Source: Flavobacteriales bacterium UBA2306 (lineage in GTDB: Bacteria; Bacteroidota; Bacteroidia; Flavobacteriales; Weeksellaceae). Taken from it: a stretch of DNA of 64,000 nucleotides. This document shows, piece by piece, positions 43,117-52,647 of the stretch. The translations under genes and the position numbers were made by a program. The DNA lies in NCBI GenBank assembly GCA_002345565.1, contig DDVS01000002.1, forward strand, positions 43,355 through 107,354. The letters run 5' to 3'. The stretch's first letter is position 1. The number at the start of each line of letters is the position of its first letter. The notes under the pieces were generated by a model. It worked only from the letters and a program-made list of their open reading frames with translations. It had not been told where the DNA came from and did not search any database.

Positions 43117-44367
43117 ATGAAAACAGCAGTTCTGATTACTATCGGTGACGAAATCCTTTCGGGAAATACCGTTGATACCAATTCCAATTTTATTGCCACT
43201 CAGCTCAAAGAAATAGGAATAAAAGTGCTTTCAATTTTTACAATTCCTGATGAGGAAAGTGCGATTGTTGCCACCTTAGGAAGAGCTTTTGAAATGTCTG
43301 ATGTGGTTTTTACAACCGGTGGATTGGGTCCAACAAAAGATGATATTACCAAAAAAGCTTATGCTGAATTCTTTGAAGATGAAATGATTTTTTCTGACGA
43401 AATCTATGACCATCTACGAGTTTATCTTGAAAAAAGAAATCGACTTTGGATTCTGGAACATAACAAAGACCAAGCGATGGTTTTGTCTAAGGCTAAGATT
43501 TTACTCAATTATTTTGGAACCGCACCTTGTATGATTATGGAGAAGAATGGAACTTATTGTTTCAGTTTACCAGGTGTTCCTTACGAAGTAAAACCTTTAG
43601 TAAAAGATCAAATTATTCCTTTTCTGAAGGAGAAATTATCGCTAGACCACATTGTAACAAGAATTGTTTCAGTCGTTGATATTCCGGAAAGTATCTTGTC
43701 TGAAACCATTGAAGAATGGGAATTGGCTTTACCCAAACATATCAGTTTGTCATATTTGCCGGTGGGGACAAGAGTCAAATTAAGACTGACAGCTTCCGGA
43801 AGTTCTCAAGAACTAGTGAATACAGAACTAGAAAATGAAATCACAAAATTATTTCCTCTGATTGGAGAAAACATCATCGCGACGCAGGAAGATAAAATTG
43901 AGAAAATTCTTGGTGAATTATTGACTGACAGAAAATTGACAATTTCGGTTTCGGAAAGTTGTACAGGTGGAGAGTTGGCTCATTTGATAACTTCTGTTTC
44001 GGGAAGTGCCAATTATTTCTTGGGAAGTGTTGTGACTTATGCGACTCAAAAGAAAATTGACCTTTTGAATGTCAATCCAAAAACAATCGAAGAATTCACA
44101 GTTGTGAGTGAACAAGTTGCTTCGGAAATGGCAATTGGCTGTCAGGATTTGTTTAAAACAGATATTTCGGTTTCTACAACGGGCGTTGCCGGTCCTGGAA
44201 AAGGCGAAGATGGAAAAGATGTCGGAACGGTTTTTTATACAATTAGAATCGGAAATGTAGAAGTAACTTCTAAGTTATTTTTGCCACATCTGGAAAGACT
44301 GGATTTTATGAATTTTGTCTCGCAGAAAGTCATTCAAGATATCGTTTCTTTATTGATTAAAAAATAA
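43117..44367 (+). CDS. cinA: CinA family protein (nicotinamide-nucleotide amidase)
   Basis: Two-domain protein, 416 residues. The N-terminal MoCF-like domain (ITIGDEILSGNTVDTNS, FTTGGLGPTKDD) hydrolyses pyridine dinucleotides in homologues. The C-terminal PncC domain (SVSESCTGGELAHLITSVSGSANYF, STTGVAGPGKGEDG) deamidates NMN to recycle nicotinamide nucleotides. A GAAATTTG box ends 6 nt before the ATG, so the leader may be very short. Monocistronic, with its own terminator. Confidence 0.93.
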   Translation: MKTAVLITIGDEILSGNTVDTNSNFIATQLKEIGIKVLSIFTIPDEESAIVATLGRAFEMSDVVFTTGGLGPTKDDITKKAYAEFFEDEMIFSDEIYDHLRVYLEKRNRLWILEHNKDQAMVLSKAKILLNYFGTAPCMIMEKNGTYCFSLPGVPYEVKPLVKDQIIPFLKEKLSLDHIVTRIVSVVDIPESILSETIEEWELALPKHISLSYLPVGTRVKLRLTASGSSQELVNTELENEITKLFPLIGENIIATQEDKIEKILGELLTDRKLTISVSESCTGGELAHLITSVSGSANYFLGSVVTYATQKKIDLLNVNPKTIEEFTVVSEQVASEMAIGCQDLFKTDISVSTTGVAGPGKGEDGKDVGTVFYTIRIGNVEVTSKLFLPHLERLDFMNFVSQKVIQDIVSLLIKK

Positions 44368-44368
44368 A

Positions 44369-44393
44369 AAAGACAGCTCAAAAGGCTGTCTTT
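44369..44393. terminator. Terminator after cinA
   Basis: Stem AAAGACAGC / GCTGTCTTT with a 7-nt loop, directly after the cinA stop and 25 bp before the end of the leftward operon; A/T flanks on both sides fit bidirectional use. Confidence 0.75.
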
Positions 44394-44418
44394 CTATTAT
44401 CTGAATTTTAAATAATTT

Positions 44419-45162
44419 CTATTTCATAATTTCTTTCAAAAACATCAACGTATGGTTCCACGCACGTTTTGCCATTACTTCGTTATAATCTGGAGATTCT
44501 GGATTGGTAAACGTATGTTTGGAATTGGCGTAAGTAATGATTTGAAAATCAGTTTTTCCGGTTTTCAGTTCCGCAATCAAATTCGTCATATCTGCAGGTT
44601 TTACACTTTCGTCATCGGCAGGATTCTCAACCAAAACTTTGGTTTTAATAGGAACATTCAATCTGTCGATTCCTTTTGCTAATCCACCGTGAATGGAAAC
44701 TACTCCAGCAACTGGAAATCCTGCTCTAGCAGTTTCCAAAGCACCCGTTCCACCGAAACAATAACCAATAACCGCTATTTTTTCAGGATTAGCGCCTTGT
44801 TTTTTTAATTCTTCTAAAGCTACAGAAATCCTTTGCTGGTAAGCTTTGTAATCCTGTTTATAGCGTCCTGCGATTTTTGCCGCTGCGGCATTGTCAGCAG
44901 GGATATTTCCTTCGCCATAGATGTCAGCAACAAATGCGATGTAACCTTGTTTTTGTAATTCGGTTGCTGCGTTTTTTGCTTCATTATCGATTCCTTTCCA
45001 AGCGGGTAAAATCAAAACGCCCGGAAGTTTTTTGCCAGCATTGGACGTTACTAATCCATTTAGTTTTTGTTCACCGTCTTTGTAAGAAATGGGTTTTAAA
45101 TTTTGAGCTATTGTTAGATTTAATCCTAAAAATAATGTTAATAATGTGATTGAACGGTTCAT
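44419..45162 (-). CDS. Exported dienelactone hydrolase-like enzyme
   Basis: 247-residue alpha/beta hydrolase with a signal peptide (LTLFLGLNLTIAQ). The nucleophile elbow is VIGYCFGG, so the nucleophile is Cys as in dienelactone hydrolases, with Asp in NPADDESV and His in YANSKHTFTNP. DLH enzymes open lactones or related esters; the natural substrate here is unknown. It is the last gene of a nine-gene leftward operon, 12 bp after the MFS gene. Confidence 0.88.
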   Translation of the reverse strand: MNRSITLLTLFLGLNLTIAQNLKPISYKDGEQKLNGLVTSNAGKKLPGVLILPAWKGIDNEAKNAATELQKQGYIAFVADIYGEGNIPADNAAAAKIAGRYKQDYKAYQQRISVALEELKKQGANPEKIAVIGYCFGGTGALETARAGFPVAGVVSIHGGLAKGIDRLNVPIKTKVLVENPADDESVKPADMTNLIAELKTGKTDFQIITYANSKHTFTNPESPDYNEVMAKRAWNHTLMFLKEIMK

Positions 45163-45174
45163 ATTTTCTTTTTA

Positions 45175-46347
45175 TTAATTTGATTTTATTGTTTTAAATA
45201 GATTCATCAAAAATACAATTAAACTAAAAGCAACGAGTTGAATTCCAACATAATGCCATCCACCGGTTTCCCAACATTTCAAACCAATAAAAGTTCCAAT
45301 CGCACCGCCAGCAAAATATGAAGTCATATAAATCGTGTTGATTCGGCTGTTCGCTTTTTGGTCTAACCTGTATATCAACGCAACATTAGTCACCTGAATC
45401 GATTGAACACCAACATCAATAAAAATCACAGCTAAAATAATTGATATTAAATAATTGGGGAACAGAAAAACAACAACCGAACCTACCAATAAAATAATGC
45501 TTGCAATCAACTGCGTTTTCCCGGAACCGCCTTTGTCAGAAGCTTTTCCAATCATTGGTGCAACCAAAGCGCCCGCAATTCCCAGCATTCCGAAAAGTCC
45601 GATGGTATCAGAACTATAATTGTAAGGTTTTTCTACCAAAAGAAATGTCAAAGTTGTCCAAAATGAGCAAAATATGGAGAAAGCAATTCCTCCCATTAAT
45701 GCTAATAATCTCAGTTGTGGAAATCGTTTTAGCTGATAAAATGAGGATGAAATTAATTTAAAATACGAGTCTTTAAACGTTGGTTTGACACTCGGTAATT
45801 TAAAATAAACAAATGCCAACGAAAAAATCGTAAATCCAGCCGAGATGTAATACACCATTTTCCAATTGCTCCATTCAGAAATATAACCGCTGAAAACTCT
45901 TGCCATCAAAATTCCGACAAGAATTCCTGTGAAAATAATTCCAACATTTTTTCCTTTTTCGTTACCAGATAATTCAGCTGCCATTGGTAAAATAACTTGT
46001 GCTGCAACAGCAGTCAAACCAAGCAGTAAACTGAATAAAAAAATGAAATTGTAATTGGAAACCATTCCGATTCCTGCCAAAATGCAGAATAAAATGGCTA
46101 ATAAAATCAGGATTAATTTTTTACGATTGACTTTATCTCCTAATGGAACCAAGGTCAGCAATCCTGCTCCGTAACCCACTTGTCCCAAACCGACCATAAT
46201 TCCCATTTTGCTTTCGGACACGTTGAAAGTTTCTGCAATCTGATGCAGAATTGGCTGTGCGTAATAGATATTTGAAACACAAATTCCTGCTACGACAGCC
46301 ATTCCGAGAACCTGAACTTTACTCAGTTTCGATTGTTCTTCTATCAT
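45175..46347 (-). CDS. MFS transporter (DHA1-type exporter)
   Basis: 390 residues, 12 TM helices. The family motif between TM2 and TM3 is LVPLGDKVNRKKLI, followed by ALLLGLTAVAAQVILPMAAEL in TM4. This pattern and the length fit AraJ/YdhP-type drug and sugar exporters. Spaced 3 bp from the upstream aldo/keto reductase and 12 bp from the downstream hydrolase, so it is an integral part of the operon and may export a substrate or product of it. Confidence 0.88.
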   Translation of the reverse strand: MIEEQSKLSKVQVLGMAVVAGICVSNIYYAQPILHQIAETFNVSESKMGIMVGLGQVGYGAGLLTLVPLGDKVNRKKLILILLAILFCILAGIGMVSNYNFIFLFSLLLGLTAVAAQVILPMAAELSGNEKGKNVGIIFTGILVGILMARVFSGYISEWSNWKMVYYISAGFTIFSLAFVYFKLPSVKPTFKDSYFKLISSSFYQLKRFPQLRLLALMGGIAFSIFCSFWTTLTFLLVEKPYNYSSDTIGLFGMLGIAGALVAPMIGKASDKGGSGKTQLIASIILLVGSVVVFLFPNYLISIILAVIFIDVGVQSIQVTNVALIYRLDQKANSRINTIYMTSYFAGGAIGTFIGLKCWETGGWHYVGIQLVAFSLIVFLMNLFKTIKSN

Positions 46348-46350
46348 TGA

Positions 46351-47295
46351 TTATTTTGAAGCTTGATTAAGAATTTCCAAATCCTCCGAATCTAATTCTA
46401 ACTTCGGAGCATCGAAAATCGTTTGCAATTGTCTTTCGCTAGTCGCACTTACGATTGGCGCAGTGATTAATGGATTTGCTAACAGCCAAGCCAAAGCAAC
46501 GGTTGCGGGTTGAGACTGGTGCTTTTCGGAAACTTTATCCAACGCTGCTAAAACTGCTTTACCTTTATCATCAAAATATTTCTTGATTCCGCCACCTCTT
46601 GCTGTTGTTTCAAAATCAGCTTCTGTTCTGTATTTTCCTGTTAGGAAACCTGCTGCCAAAGACCAATAAGGGAATGCACTTAATCCAAATTTTTCTACTA
46701 AAGGCGCATATTCCGTCTCAAATTTTTCTCTTTCTACCAAATTATAATGTGGCTGAAGTGCTACATATTTTGGAAAATTATTTTTCTCAGCGACTTCAAA
46801 AGATTCAATTAATCTTTCTGGGGAAACATTGGATGCTGCAATATATCTCACTTTTCCTGCTTTTACAATTTCGTCATAAGCTGATAAAGTTTCCTCCACA
46901 GGAGTTTTGTTATCATCAAAATGGGTGTAATACAAATCGATGTGGTCTGTTCCAAGGCGTTTCAAAGATTCGTCAACAGATTTCAGAATATGTTTTTTAC
47001 TGATATCAAAACCGTGTTCTTTGGTTTCAGAACCTACTTTTGTTGCGAGCACAATATCCTGGCGATTTTTTCTTTCCTTCATCCATTTACCGATGATTTC
47101 TTCGGATTGTACGCCTTTTCCATTGACCCACCAAGAATAAGTGTCGGCTGTATCGATGAAGTTGAATCCACCTTCTGTGAATTTATTCAAAATATTGAAT
47201 GATTCTTTCTCATCCAAAGTCCATCCAAAAACATTACCTCCAAAATTGATTGGAGCAATTTCTAAATCTGTATTTTTAATTGTTACTTTTTTCAT
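46351..47295 (-). CDS. Aldo/keto reductase
   Basis: NADPH-dependent reductase, 314 residues, cytoplasmic. Catalytic tetrad: Asp and Tyr in FIDTADTYSWW, Lys in VLATKVGSET, His in LYYTHFDDN. The C-terminal cofactor region VSATSERQLQ is intact. It resembles the YajO/IolS-type AKR group. Second of two aldo/keto reductases in the operon; the other, at 49005-49988, belongs to a different branch. Confidence 0.9.
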   Translation of the reverse strand: MKKVTIKNTDLEIAPINFGGNVFGWTLDEKESFNILNKFTEGGFNFIDTADTYSWWVNGKGVQSEEIIGKWMKERKNRQDIVLATKVGSETKEHGFDISKKHILKSVDESLKRLGTDHIDLYYTHFDDNKTPVEETLSAYDEIVKAGKVRYIAASNVSPERLIESFEVAEKNNFPKYVALQPHYNLVEREKFETEYAPLVEKFGLSAFPYWSLAAGFLTGKYRTEADFETTARGGGIKKYFDDKGKAVLAALDKVSEKHQSQPATVALAWLLANPLITAPIVSATSERQLQTIFDAPKLELDSEDLEILNQASK

Positions 47296-47308
47296 TTTTT
47301 TTAATATT

Positions 47309-48304
47309 TTAAGGTTTTAAAAATTCTTTAACTGGTTTGATGAATTGGTCAAAAACCTCGATGTGCGGAAGATGTCCTACATTCTCGATTTCTACCAATT
47401 TTGAACCTTTTATTTTTTGTTGAGTAGCTTTTCCCAATAAGTCATATCGTCCCATCGTTTCAGCTATTTTCGGATCTTTTACGTTCGCTTTTCCGATGGC
47501 TGTTCTGTCTCTTGTTCCGATGATTAATAATGTTGGAACATTCAGATTTTGGAATTCATAAACAACTGGTTGTGTGAAAATCATATCCGAAGTTTTAGCG
47601 TTTACCAAAGCCACTTTTGGATAATCTGGAGCCTTTGTCCAGCCTGTTAAAAGATAAACCCATTCGTCATATTCTGGTTTCCATTTGTTGTCGTAATAGA
47701 ATCCGTTTTGATATTTTTTGGTGGATTCATAATCGGCTTTTAGTTCGGTTTGATAATTCTTATCGATAGATGCATAAGGCGCAACTAGTTTCCAATCTTC
47801 CAGTCCAATTGGATTTTCAAGAAATAATTTTTCAACCTTTTCAGGATACATCAGTGTAAATCTTGTCGCCAACATTCCACCCATCGAATGCCCCAAAAGA
47901 TAAATTTTATCGAGTTTCAATTCATCCAAAATTGCTTTCGTATTTTGAGCCAATTGCTGAAAACTGAATTGATATTCTGTAGGTTTTGATGACTTTCCGA
48001 ATCCAATCTGGTCAGGAACAATCAATCGGAATCCTTCTTTTGTCAAAGCCTGAATCGTTGTTTTCCAATAGGCTCCATTGAAGTTTTTTCCGTGAAGCAG
48101 AACAACTGTTTTTCCATTTGCTTTTTCGGGTTTGATGTCCATATAAGCCATTTTCAAATCCTGATTCTGACTTTTGAAATCAAGAAAATGAACAGGATAA
48201 GGATATTCATAATTCGTTAGCATAATGTCCAAAACAGGACGGTTTTGAGCTGATAAATAATTAATGGATAAAATTAAAAATGCTATTATTTTTATAAATT
48301 TCAT
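47309..48304 (-). CDS. Exported alpha/beta hydrolase
   Basis: 331 residues with a signal peptide ending at LSAQN. The oxyanion motif is VVLLHGKNFNG, the Ser nucleophile sits in LLGHSMGGML, the Asp in IGTRDRTAIGK and the His in ENVGHLPHIEVF. The fold is that of haloalkane dehalogenase/epoxide hydrolase/esterase relatives; substrate unknown. As a periplasmic enzyme in the same operon as an exported dienelactone hydrolase and amidohydrolase it suggests breakdown of an ester or amide outside the cytoplasm. Confidence 0.88.
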   Translation of the reverse strand: MKFIKIIAFLILSINYLSAQNRPVLDIMLTNYEYPYPVHFLDFKSQNQDLKMAYMDIKPEKANGKTVVLLHGKNFNGAYWKTTIQALTKEGFRLIVPDQIGFGKSSKPTEYQFSFQQLAQNTKAILDELKLDKIYLLGHSMGGMLATRFTLMYPEKVEKLFLENPIGLEDWKLVAPYASIDKNYQTELKADYESTKKYQNGFYYDNKWKPEYDEWVYLLTGWTKAPDYPKVALVNAKTSDMIFTQPVVYEFQNLNVPTLLIIGTRDRTAIGKANVKDPKIAETMGRYDLLGKATQQKIKGSKLVEIENVGHLPHIEVFDQFIKPVKEFLKP

Positions 48305-48321
48305 AATTTGATTTTAGAAAA

Positions 48322-48708
48322 TTAATGATTCGAAAGGGGTTTATACTTCTCATAAAACCAAAGCAATCCAACCAAATAAGCTGAATGCAATAACTGCGCT
48401 TCAATCGCACTCCAATTCTCGATAGAAGCGCTTCCTAATATCAATAGACTCATCAAAACTAATCCTGAATAAATTGTGTATTTGGTTTGAAATCCAATTA
48501 ATAAAAACAATCCAATTAAGAATTCTACAATCGGTAAAATGTAACTGAAAGGAACAATCAGAAAACTCGGAATTGCAGATTTTGCCATTGATGTTACCAT
48601 CCAATTGCTGAACATTTCAAACTTCGGAATTCTTACCAATCCGTGACCTAACAAGGAAATGGCGATTGGCAATCTCACGAAGAAGTAAGTCGTTTTGAAG
48701 TCTTTCAT
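48322..48708 (-). CDS. DoxX-family membrane protein
   Basis: 128 residues, four TM helices. ISLLGHGLVRIPKFEMF and the segment IVEFLIGLFLLIGFQTKYTI resemble the DoxX family, linked to quinone or thiol redox but mostly uncharacterised. It is 2 bp from the DUF3861 gene and 17 bp from the downstream hydrolase in the operon. Confidence 0.75.
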   Translation of the reverse strand: MKDFKTTYFFVRLPIAISLLGHGLVRIPKFEMFSNWMVTSMAKSAIPSFLIVPFSYILPIVEFLIGLFLLIGFQTKYTIYSGLVLMSLLILGSASIENWSAIEAQLLHSAYLVGLLWFYEKYKPLSNH

Positions 48709-48710
48709 AA

Positions 48711-49004
48711 TTACTGACTTTTCAATTTCTTCATAAATTCCAAGATGGTTGGTCTCAGTTCTTCGAATAAAGGATGTTGTTTGTTCTTCAACATTACTTC
48801 TGTAAAGAGCTTCAAACCCAAAGCAAACTCCTGTGCTGTATTGTCTTCTTTGAAGATTTTCTTTGATTTTATCATTTCGAAAATACTGAACAAATCATCG
48901 TGATTATCAAACTCAAAACTTAAATTTTTTGTGCCTTCAGAACCGTCTTTCAGTTTTATTTCTTTCAAATCTAATTGATAAGAATTGTTTCTTTTTTCCA
49001 TCAT
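48711..49004 (-). CDS. DUF3861-like small protein
   Basis: 97 residues, cytoplasmic, no membrane segment. The frame YQLDLKEIKLKDGSEGTKNLSFEF, the DDLFSIFEMIKS helix and HPLFEELRPTILEFMKKLK fit DUF3861 as I remember it; no function is known. It begins one base after the stop of the upstream aldo/keto reductase, so translation is probably coupled. Confidence 0.7.
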   Translation of the reverse strand: MMEKRNNSYQLDLKEIKLKDGSEGTKNLSFEFDNHDDLFSIFEMIKSKKIFKEDNTAQEFALGLKLFTEVMLKNKQHPLFEELRPTILEFMKKLKSQ

Positions 49005-49988
49005 TTAAAAAGCATTGACTAATTCATTAATACTTTCGATTTCTTCTTTTGAAATATTGATTTCAATGGCCTTTGCATTCTGTACCGCTTGTTCTGCATT
49101 TCGAGCGCCAGCTAAAGCAATCGTAATTCCTGCTCTCTCGATTGTCCAACGTAAAACCAACTGTCCTAAAGTTGCGTTGTGTTTCTCTGCTATCGGTTTG
49201 ATTTTATCTAAAAGCGCATTTGTTTTCTCAATAAATTCAGGCTGAAAATGTTTGTGACTCGCACGATGGTCACCTTCCTGAAATTGATAACCATTATGAA
49301 TTTTTCCTGTCAACAAACCTCTTTCCAAAGGACTGTAAGCGAGAATCGATTTGTTATTTTCGATGCAATAAGGAACAGTTTCTTTCTCAATTCCACGATT
49401 CACCATACTGAACGGAATCTGATTGGAAACCAAATTCAAGGTTTTCTCAGCTTCTGCCATTTGCTGTGCATTATAATTACAAACACCTGCAAAACGAACT
49501 TTTCCTTGTTCAATCAATCTGGAAACCGCTTCGAAAGTTTCATCAATCGGCGTTGTAGAATCTGGCCAATGGATTTGGTACAAATCGATGTAATCTGTTC
49601 CCAGACGCTTCAAACTTTGTTCACATTCGTAGATGATGCTGTCTTTTCCAGCATATTTGTAAACATCAATATCTTGTCCGTCGTTATTCTTGCTGTGCAT
49701 TGCAAAATCGCCTTTTGCCAAATCCCAGCGCATTCCGAATTTGGTTAAGATTTGGACTTTATCTCGGGAAATTCCTTTAATAGCTTCGCCAACAATTTCT
49801 TCGCTGGTTCCCTGTCCGTAGATTGGTGCAGTGTCGATCGATGTCACGCCGACGTCATAAGACGCTTTTATAGCTTCAATTGCATCATTTCTGTCTGTGC
49901 TTCCCCACATCCAGCCGCCGGCAGCCCAAGCTCCGAAAGTAATTACTGAAACTTCTAAATTGCCGTATCCTAATTTTCTATATTCCAT
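49005..49988 (-). CDS. Aldo/keto reductase
   Basis: 327 residues, cytoplasmic, NADPH-dependent. Catalytic residues: Asp and Tyr in SIDTAPIYGQGTSE, Lys in ILTKFGMRW, His in LYQIHWPDS. The cofactor site IALAGARNAEQ is complete. Its first part, LEVSVITFGAWAAGGWMWG, is typical of the AKR11/AKR13-like branch that also includes general stress reductases. It follows the Yellow-like gene by 14 bp. Confidence 0.9.
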   Translation of the reverse strand: MEYRKLGYGNLEVSVITFGAWAAGGWMWGSTDRNDAIEAIKASYDVGVTSIDTAPIYGQGTSEEIVGEAIKGISRDKVQILTKFGMRWDLAKGDFAMHSKNNDGQDIDVYKYAGKDSIIYECEQSLKRLGTDYIDLYQIHWPDSTTPIDETFEAVSRLIEQGKVRFAGVCNYNAQQMAEAEKTLNLVSNQIPFSMVNRGIEKETVPYCIENNKSILAYSPLERGLLTGKIHNGYQFQEGDHRASHKHFQPEFIEKTNALLDKIKPIAEKHNATLGQLVLRWTIERAGITIALAGARNAEQAVQNAKAIEINISKEEIESINELVNAF

Positions 49989-50002
49989 TTTTTGTATAAA
50001 TG

Positions 50003-51115
50003 TTATTGTTGTTGAGTTTTAATTTTTACGAACAAATAAGGTGGTTTTCTTAAATCTTTTCCGTTATTAAAGCCTGCTAATCTGTTCCATTGTCCGAGTG
50101 TTACATAGACATAACCGTTCCTGTAAGCCAAACCATCTGGCCATACAAAATTGTCTTTGTCGTGAGAAAGCAGTTTGAAATCTCCATTGGGATTTCTCTG
50201 AACAATAGATTGCTGTTCAAATGCTCCGAAGAAAATAGCTCCGTTTACATTTTCTGCCAAACCATCGCAGGCAGGATGTTCTCCTTCGAATTTAACTGCA
50301 TTTTCAATTTGTTGTTCTGTTACATCGAAGTTGCTTAATATCTCTGTCGGAATGCTATAAAATTTTCTTCCGGTAATTGTTGTCCAGTACAATGTTCTCT
50401 CATCTGGACTGATAGCGATTCCGTCTGCTCCGCCATTGGGAAAAGTCTGATTTTTGAAATCATATACTTTTGGCTGTCCTTCCAAAAATCCCATAAAACC
50501 AGCTTCCGGAGAAGTTGACTGATGATTGACCAAAACTTCTTTCGCTTTTCCTGTTGCCACATCCAAAACGACTAAGGAATAATGTTGTCCGAAGCCAGAA
50601 TTCGCGATATAGATAGTTCCTAATTTTCCGTGAGAAAGGTCAACACGAAGGTCATTGTAATGAGCATCATCTGACAAAACAGGTTTCGGAATTATTACAG
50701 AGTGCACTATTTTTTTTGTATTGATATCAATGGCAACAACTTTTGCAGCACCTTCTGGTATTTCTTTTATTCCGGAACGTTTTCCGTCGTCCAAAACCCA
50801 AAGCACATCATTTTTATCAATGTAAATTCCGTGTGGCGAGACTAACCAGTCTTTATAAGGTTTTGCACTTGGATAGACATATTCTTTATTTGGAAAAGGA
50901 ATCAGTTTATCATTGACTAATTCTGCCAGAGCCAATTCTTTATGATTATCGGCGTGACGAGGAAACCCTAAAAATACACGGTTTTGAGAACTCACTGCAA
51001 TTCCTGAAGGATCTGGATTGGGTGTCGAGATTCTCGTCACGACTTCATAATTCGTTTGTGCATTCGAGAAAACTGCAGATAAAGTAAAACAACAATTTAA
51101 AACAAACTTTTTCAT
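50003..51115 (-). CDS. Exported Yellow/major royal jelly-like protein
   Basis: 370 residues with a signal peptide ending in SNAQT. The beta-propeller segments match the MRJP/Yellow family (also named L-dopachrome tautomerase-related): VFLGFPRHADNH, SPHGIYIDKNDVLWVLDDGKR, DLRVDLSHGKLGTIYIANSGFG, PDERTLYWTTITGRKFYSIPTE, WPDGLAYRNGYVYVTLGQWNR. Bacterial members are mostly uncharacterised; several neighbours of this type are lactonases of the SMP-30 group, so lactone hydrolysis is possible. It lies 13 bp downstream of the amidohydrolase gene. Confidence 0.85.
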   Translation of the reverse strand: MKKFVLNCCFTLSAVFSNAQTNYEVVTRISTPNPDPSGIAVSSQNRVFLGFPRHADNHKELALAELVNDKLIPFPNKEYVYPSAKPYKDWLVSPHGIYIDKNDVLWVLDDGKRSGIKEIPEGAAKVVAIDINTKKIVHSVIIPKPVLSDDAHYNDLRVDLSHGKLGTIYIANSGFGQHYSLVVLDVATGKAKEVLVNHQSTSPEAGFMGFLEGQPKVYDFKNQTFPNGGADGIAISPDERTLYWTTITGRKFYSIPTEILSNFDVTEQQIENAVKFEGEHPACDGLAENVNGAIFFGAFEQQSIVQRNPNGDFKLLSHDKDNFVWPDGLAYRNGYVYVTLGQWNRLAGFNNGKDLRKPPYLFVKIKTQQQ

Positions 51116-51128
51116 TTTTAACGTTTTA

Positions 51129-52496
51129 TTAGTTCAAAAGACCCTTGCTGACTTCTTTTCCAGCTTTATAAACTGAAAATATTTTTCTTGTATCTTTAAT
51201 ATTAGTGGCAGGATTTCCGTCAAGAACAATCAAATCCGCTGTTTTTCCCACTTCAATCGTTCCGAAATCTTTATCAATTTTTAAAGCTTTTGCTGAGTTT
51301 TTTGTAGCAACAGTTATAGCCTGAAGCGGAGTCAATCCAGATTCTGTCATCAGCTGTAATTCCAAGTGTTCTGAAAAACCTTGCGCTCTCAAAGGCATCG
51401 CACCACTATCGGTTCCCATTGCAACAAGAATTCCTGAATCAAAAACCTTTTTTAAGTTTTGTTTAGCAATTTCAAAAGCTTTCATATTTAATTTGAAATT
51501 AGGAGCGTTTTTTAAATCGTTCTGATATTTTTCAGAAGTTATCATTTCGTAAACGCTTGGTTCAAGAGATTTTTTGAAAAATTCGTCATTAATCCATTCT
51601 GGTTTTTTAGCATAGACATAAGCATATTCGTCAAGAGAAAGAGTTGGAATGTAAACGATATTTTTCGTTTTCATTTGAGCTAGAGTTGTATCATCAATCA
51701 CTTCACTTCTTACGCTTTGACCAATGACATCAATGCCGACTTTAACCAATTTTTTCAAATCCGACAGATAATAAACGTGCGCCACAACTCTCAGATTTCG
51801 CTTATGAGCTTCATCAATAATGGCTTTGTAAATCTCGGGTTTCATTTTTTCTTTCATTTTACCATTAAAATCATCTACCCAGATTTTTACCAGTTCAGGT
51901 TTTGTTTTTGCAAGACTATCCATTTCTGCCGGAATTTGCGAAACGGAAGTCGGGCGAAAAACTTTATCCATCGCAAAATCAAGTGGTGGAGCACCATTTG
52001 GAGCACCAAAGCCATAACCTGCCGAATGAATTCTTGCACCATTAATTTCTCCATTGGCAGATTTTTCTCTTAAACCGCTTTCAAACAGAAAAGGACGGTC
52101 GGTTCCCATCGACATTACATTTAAAACACCGTAATCCTGATATTTTTTAAGCTGGGAAAGAATGTTTTCTTCGGTGTAATTTTCCGGAACAGTCGTTGTT
52201 CCTTTCAAAGTTCCAACGTGAGAATGCGCAGAAATCAAAGCTGGAATAATTGTTTTTCCTTTTAAATCTACAATCTGCGCGTCTTTCTCTGAAATATCAT
52301 TTCCAATTTGAGCGATTTTTCCATCTTTAATCAGGATTTTTGCGTTCTCGATTGGAGTTCCGCCGTTTCCGTGGATTAATCGGACATTTTCCAGAAGCAA
52401 AATTTGGCTATCAGATATTTTTTTGTCTTTCTGATTGCAGGAAAACATAAGAATTGAAGTCAAAAGAATTCCTGAGATTTTTTTGAAGATATTCAT
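51129..52496 (-). CDS. Amidohydrolase-family lipoprotein
   Basis: 455 residues, lipoprotein (lipobox LMFSCNQ). Metal-binding HxH in SAHSHVGTLKG, later His in VVAHVYYLS and the Asp of the family in GTDSGAMPLRAQGFSEHLEL; GKTADLIVLDGNPA is the typical C-terminal strand. It is closest in look to imidazolonepropionase/prolidase-like exported amidohydrolases; substrate unknown. First gene of the leftward operon, 151 bp from the divergent AraC-family gene. Confidence 0.88.
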   Translation of the reverse strand: MNIFKKISGILLTSILMFSCNQKDKKISDSQILLLENVRLIHGNGGTPIENAKILIKDGKIAQIGNDISEKDAQIVDLKGKTIIPALISAHSHVGTLKGTTTVPENYTEENILSQLKKYQDYGVLNVMSMGTDRPFLFESGLREKSANGEINGARIHSAGYGFGAPNGAPPLDFAMDKVFRPTSVSQIPAEMDSLAKTKPELVKIWVDDFNGKMKEKMKPEIYKAIIDEAHKRNLRVVAHVYYLSDLKKLVKVGIDVIGQSVRSEVIDDTTLAQMKTKNIVYIPTLSLDEYAYVYAKKPEWINDEFFKKSLEPSVYEMITSEKYQNDLKNAPNFKLNMKAFEIAKQNLKKVFDSGILVAMGTDSGAMPLRAQGFSEHLELQLMTESGLTPLQAITVATKNSAKALKIDKDFGTIEVGKTADLIVLDGNPATNIKDTRKIFSVYKAGKEVSKGLLN

Positions 52497-52592
52497 ATCA
52501 AGATTTTTCGTGGGTGAAGTGATTCCGATAAGATTTTGATTCTGAATCTAAAATGATTCCAAAACATTACCGAGGCTTTTACAAATTTCGTT

Positions 52593-52644
52593 TTTTGATA
52601 TGTAAAAACAGATGTAGTATTTTGATATATTATTGTAAATTTAC
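52593..52644. promoter_or_regulatory. Candidate regulator sites between amidohydrolase and AraC-family genes
   Basis: Direct repeats TTTTGATA at 52593-52600 and 52620-52627, and the palindrome GTAAATTTAC at 52635-52644 just before the AraC-type start. AraC-type regulators usually bind direct repeats; function here is inferred from position. Confidence 0.35.
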
Positions 52645-52647
52645 ATT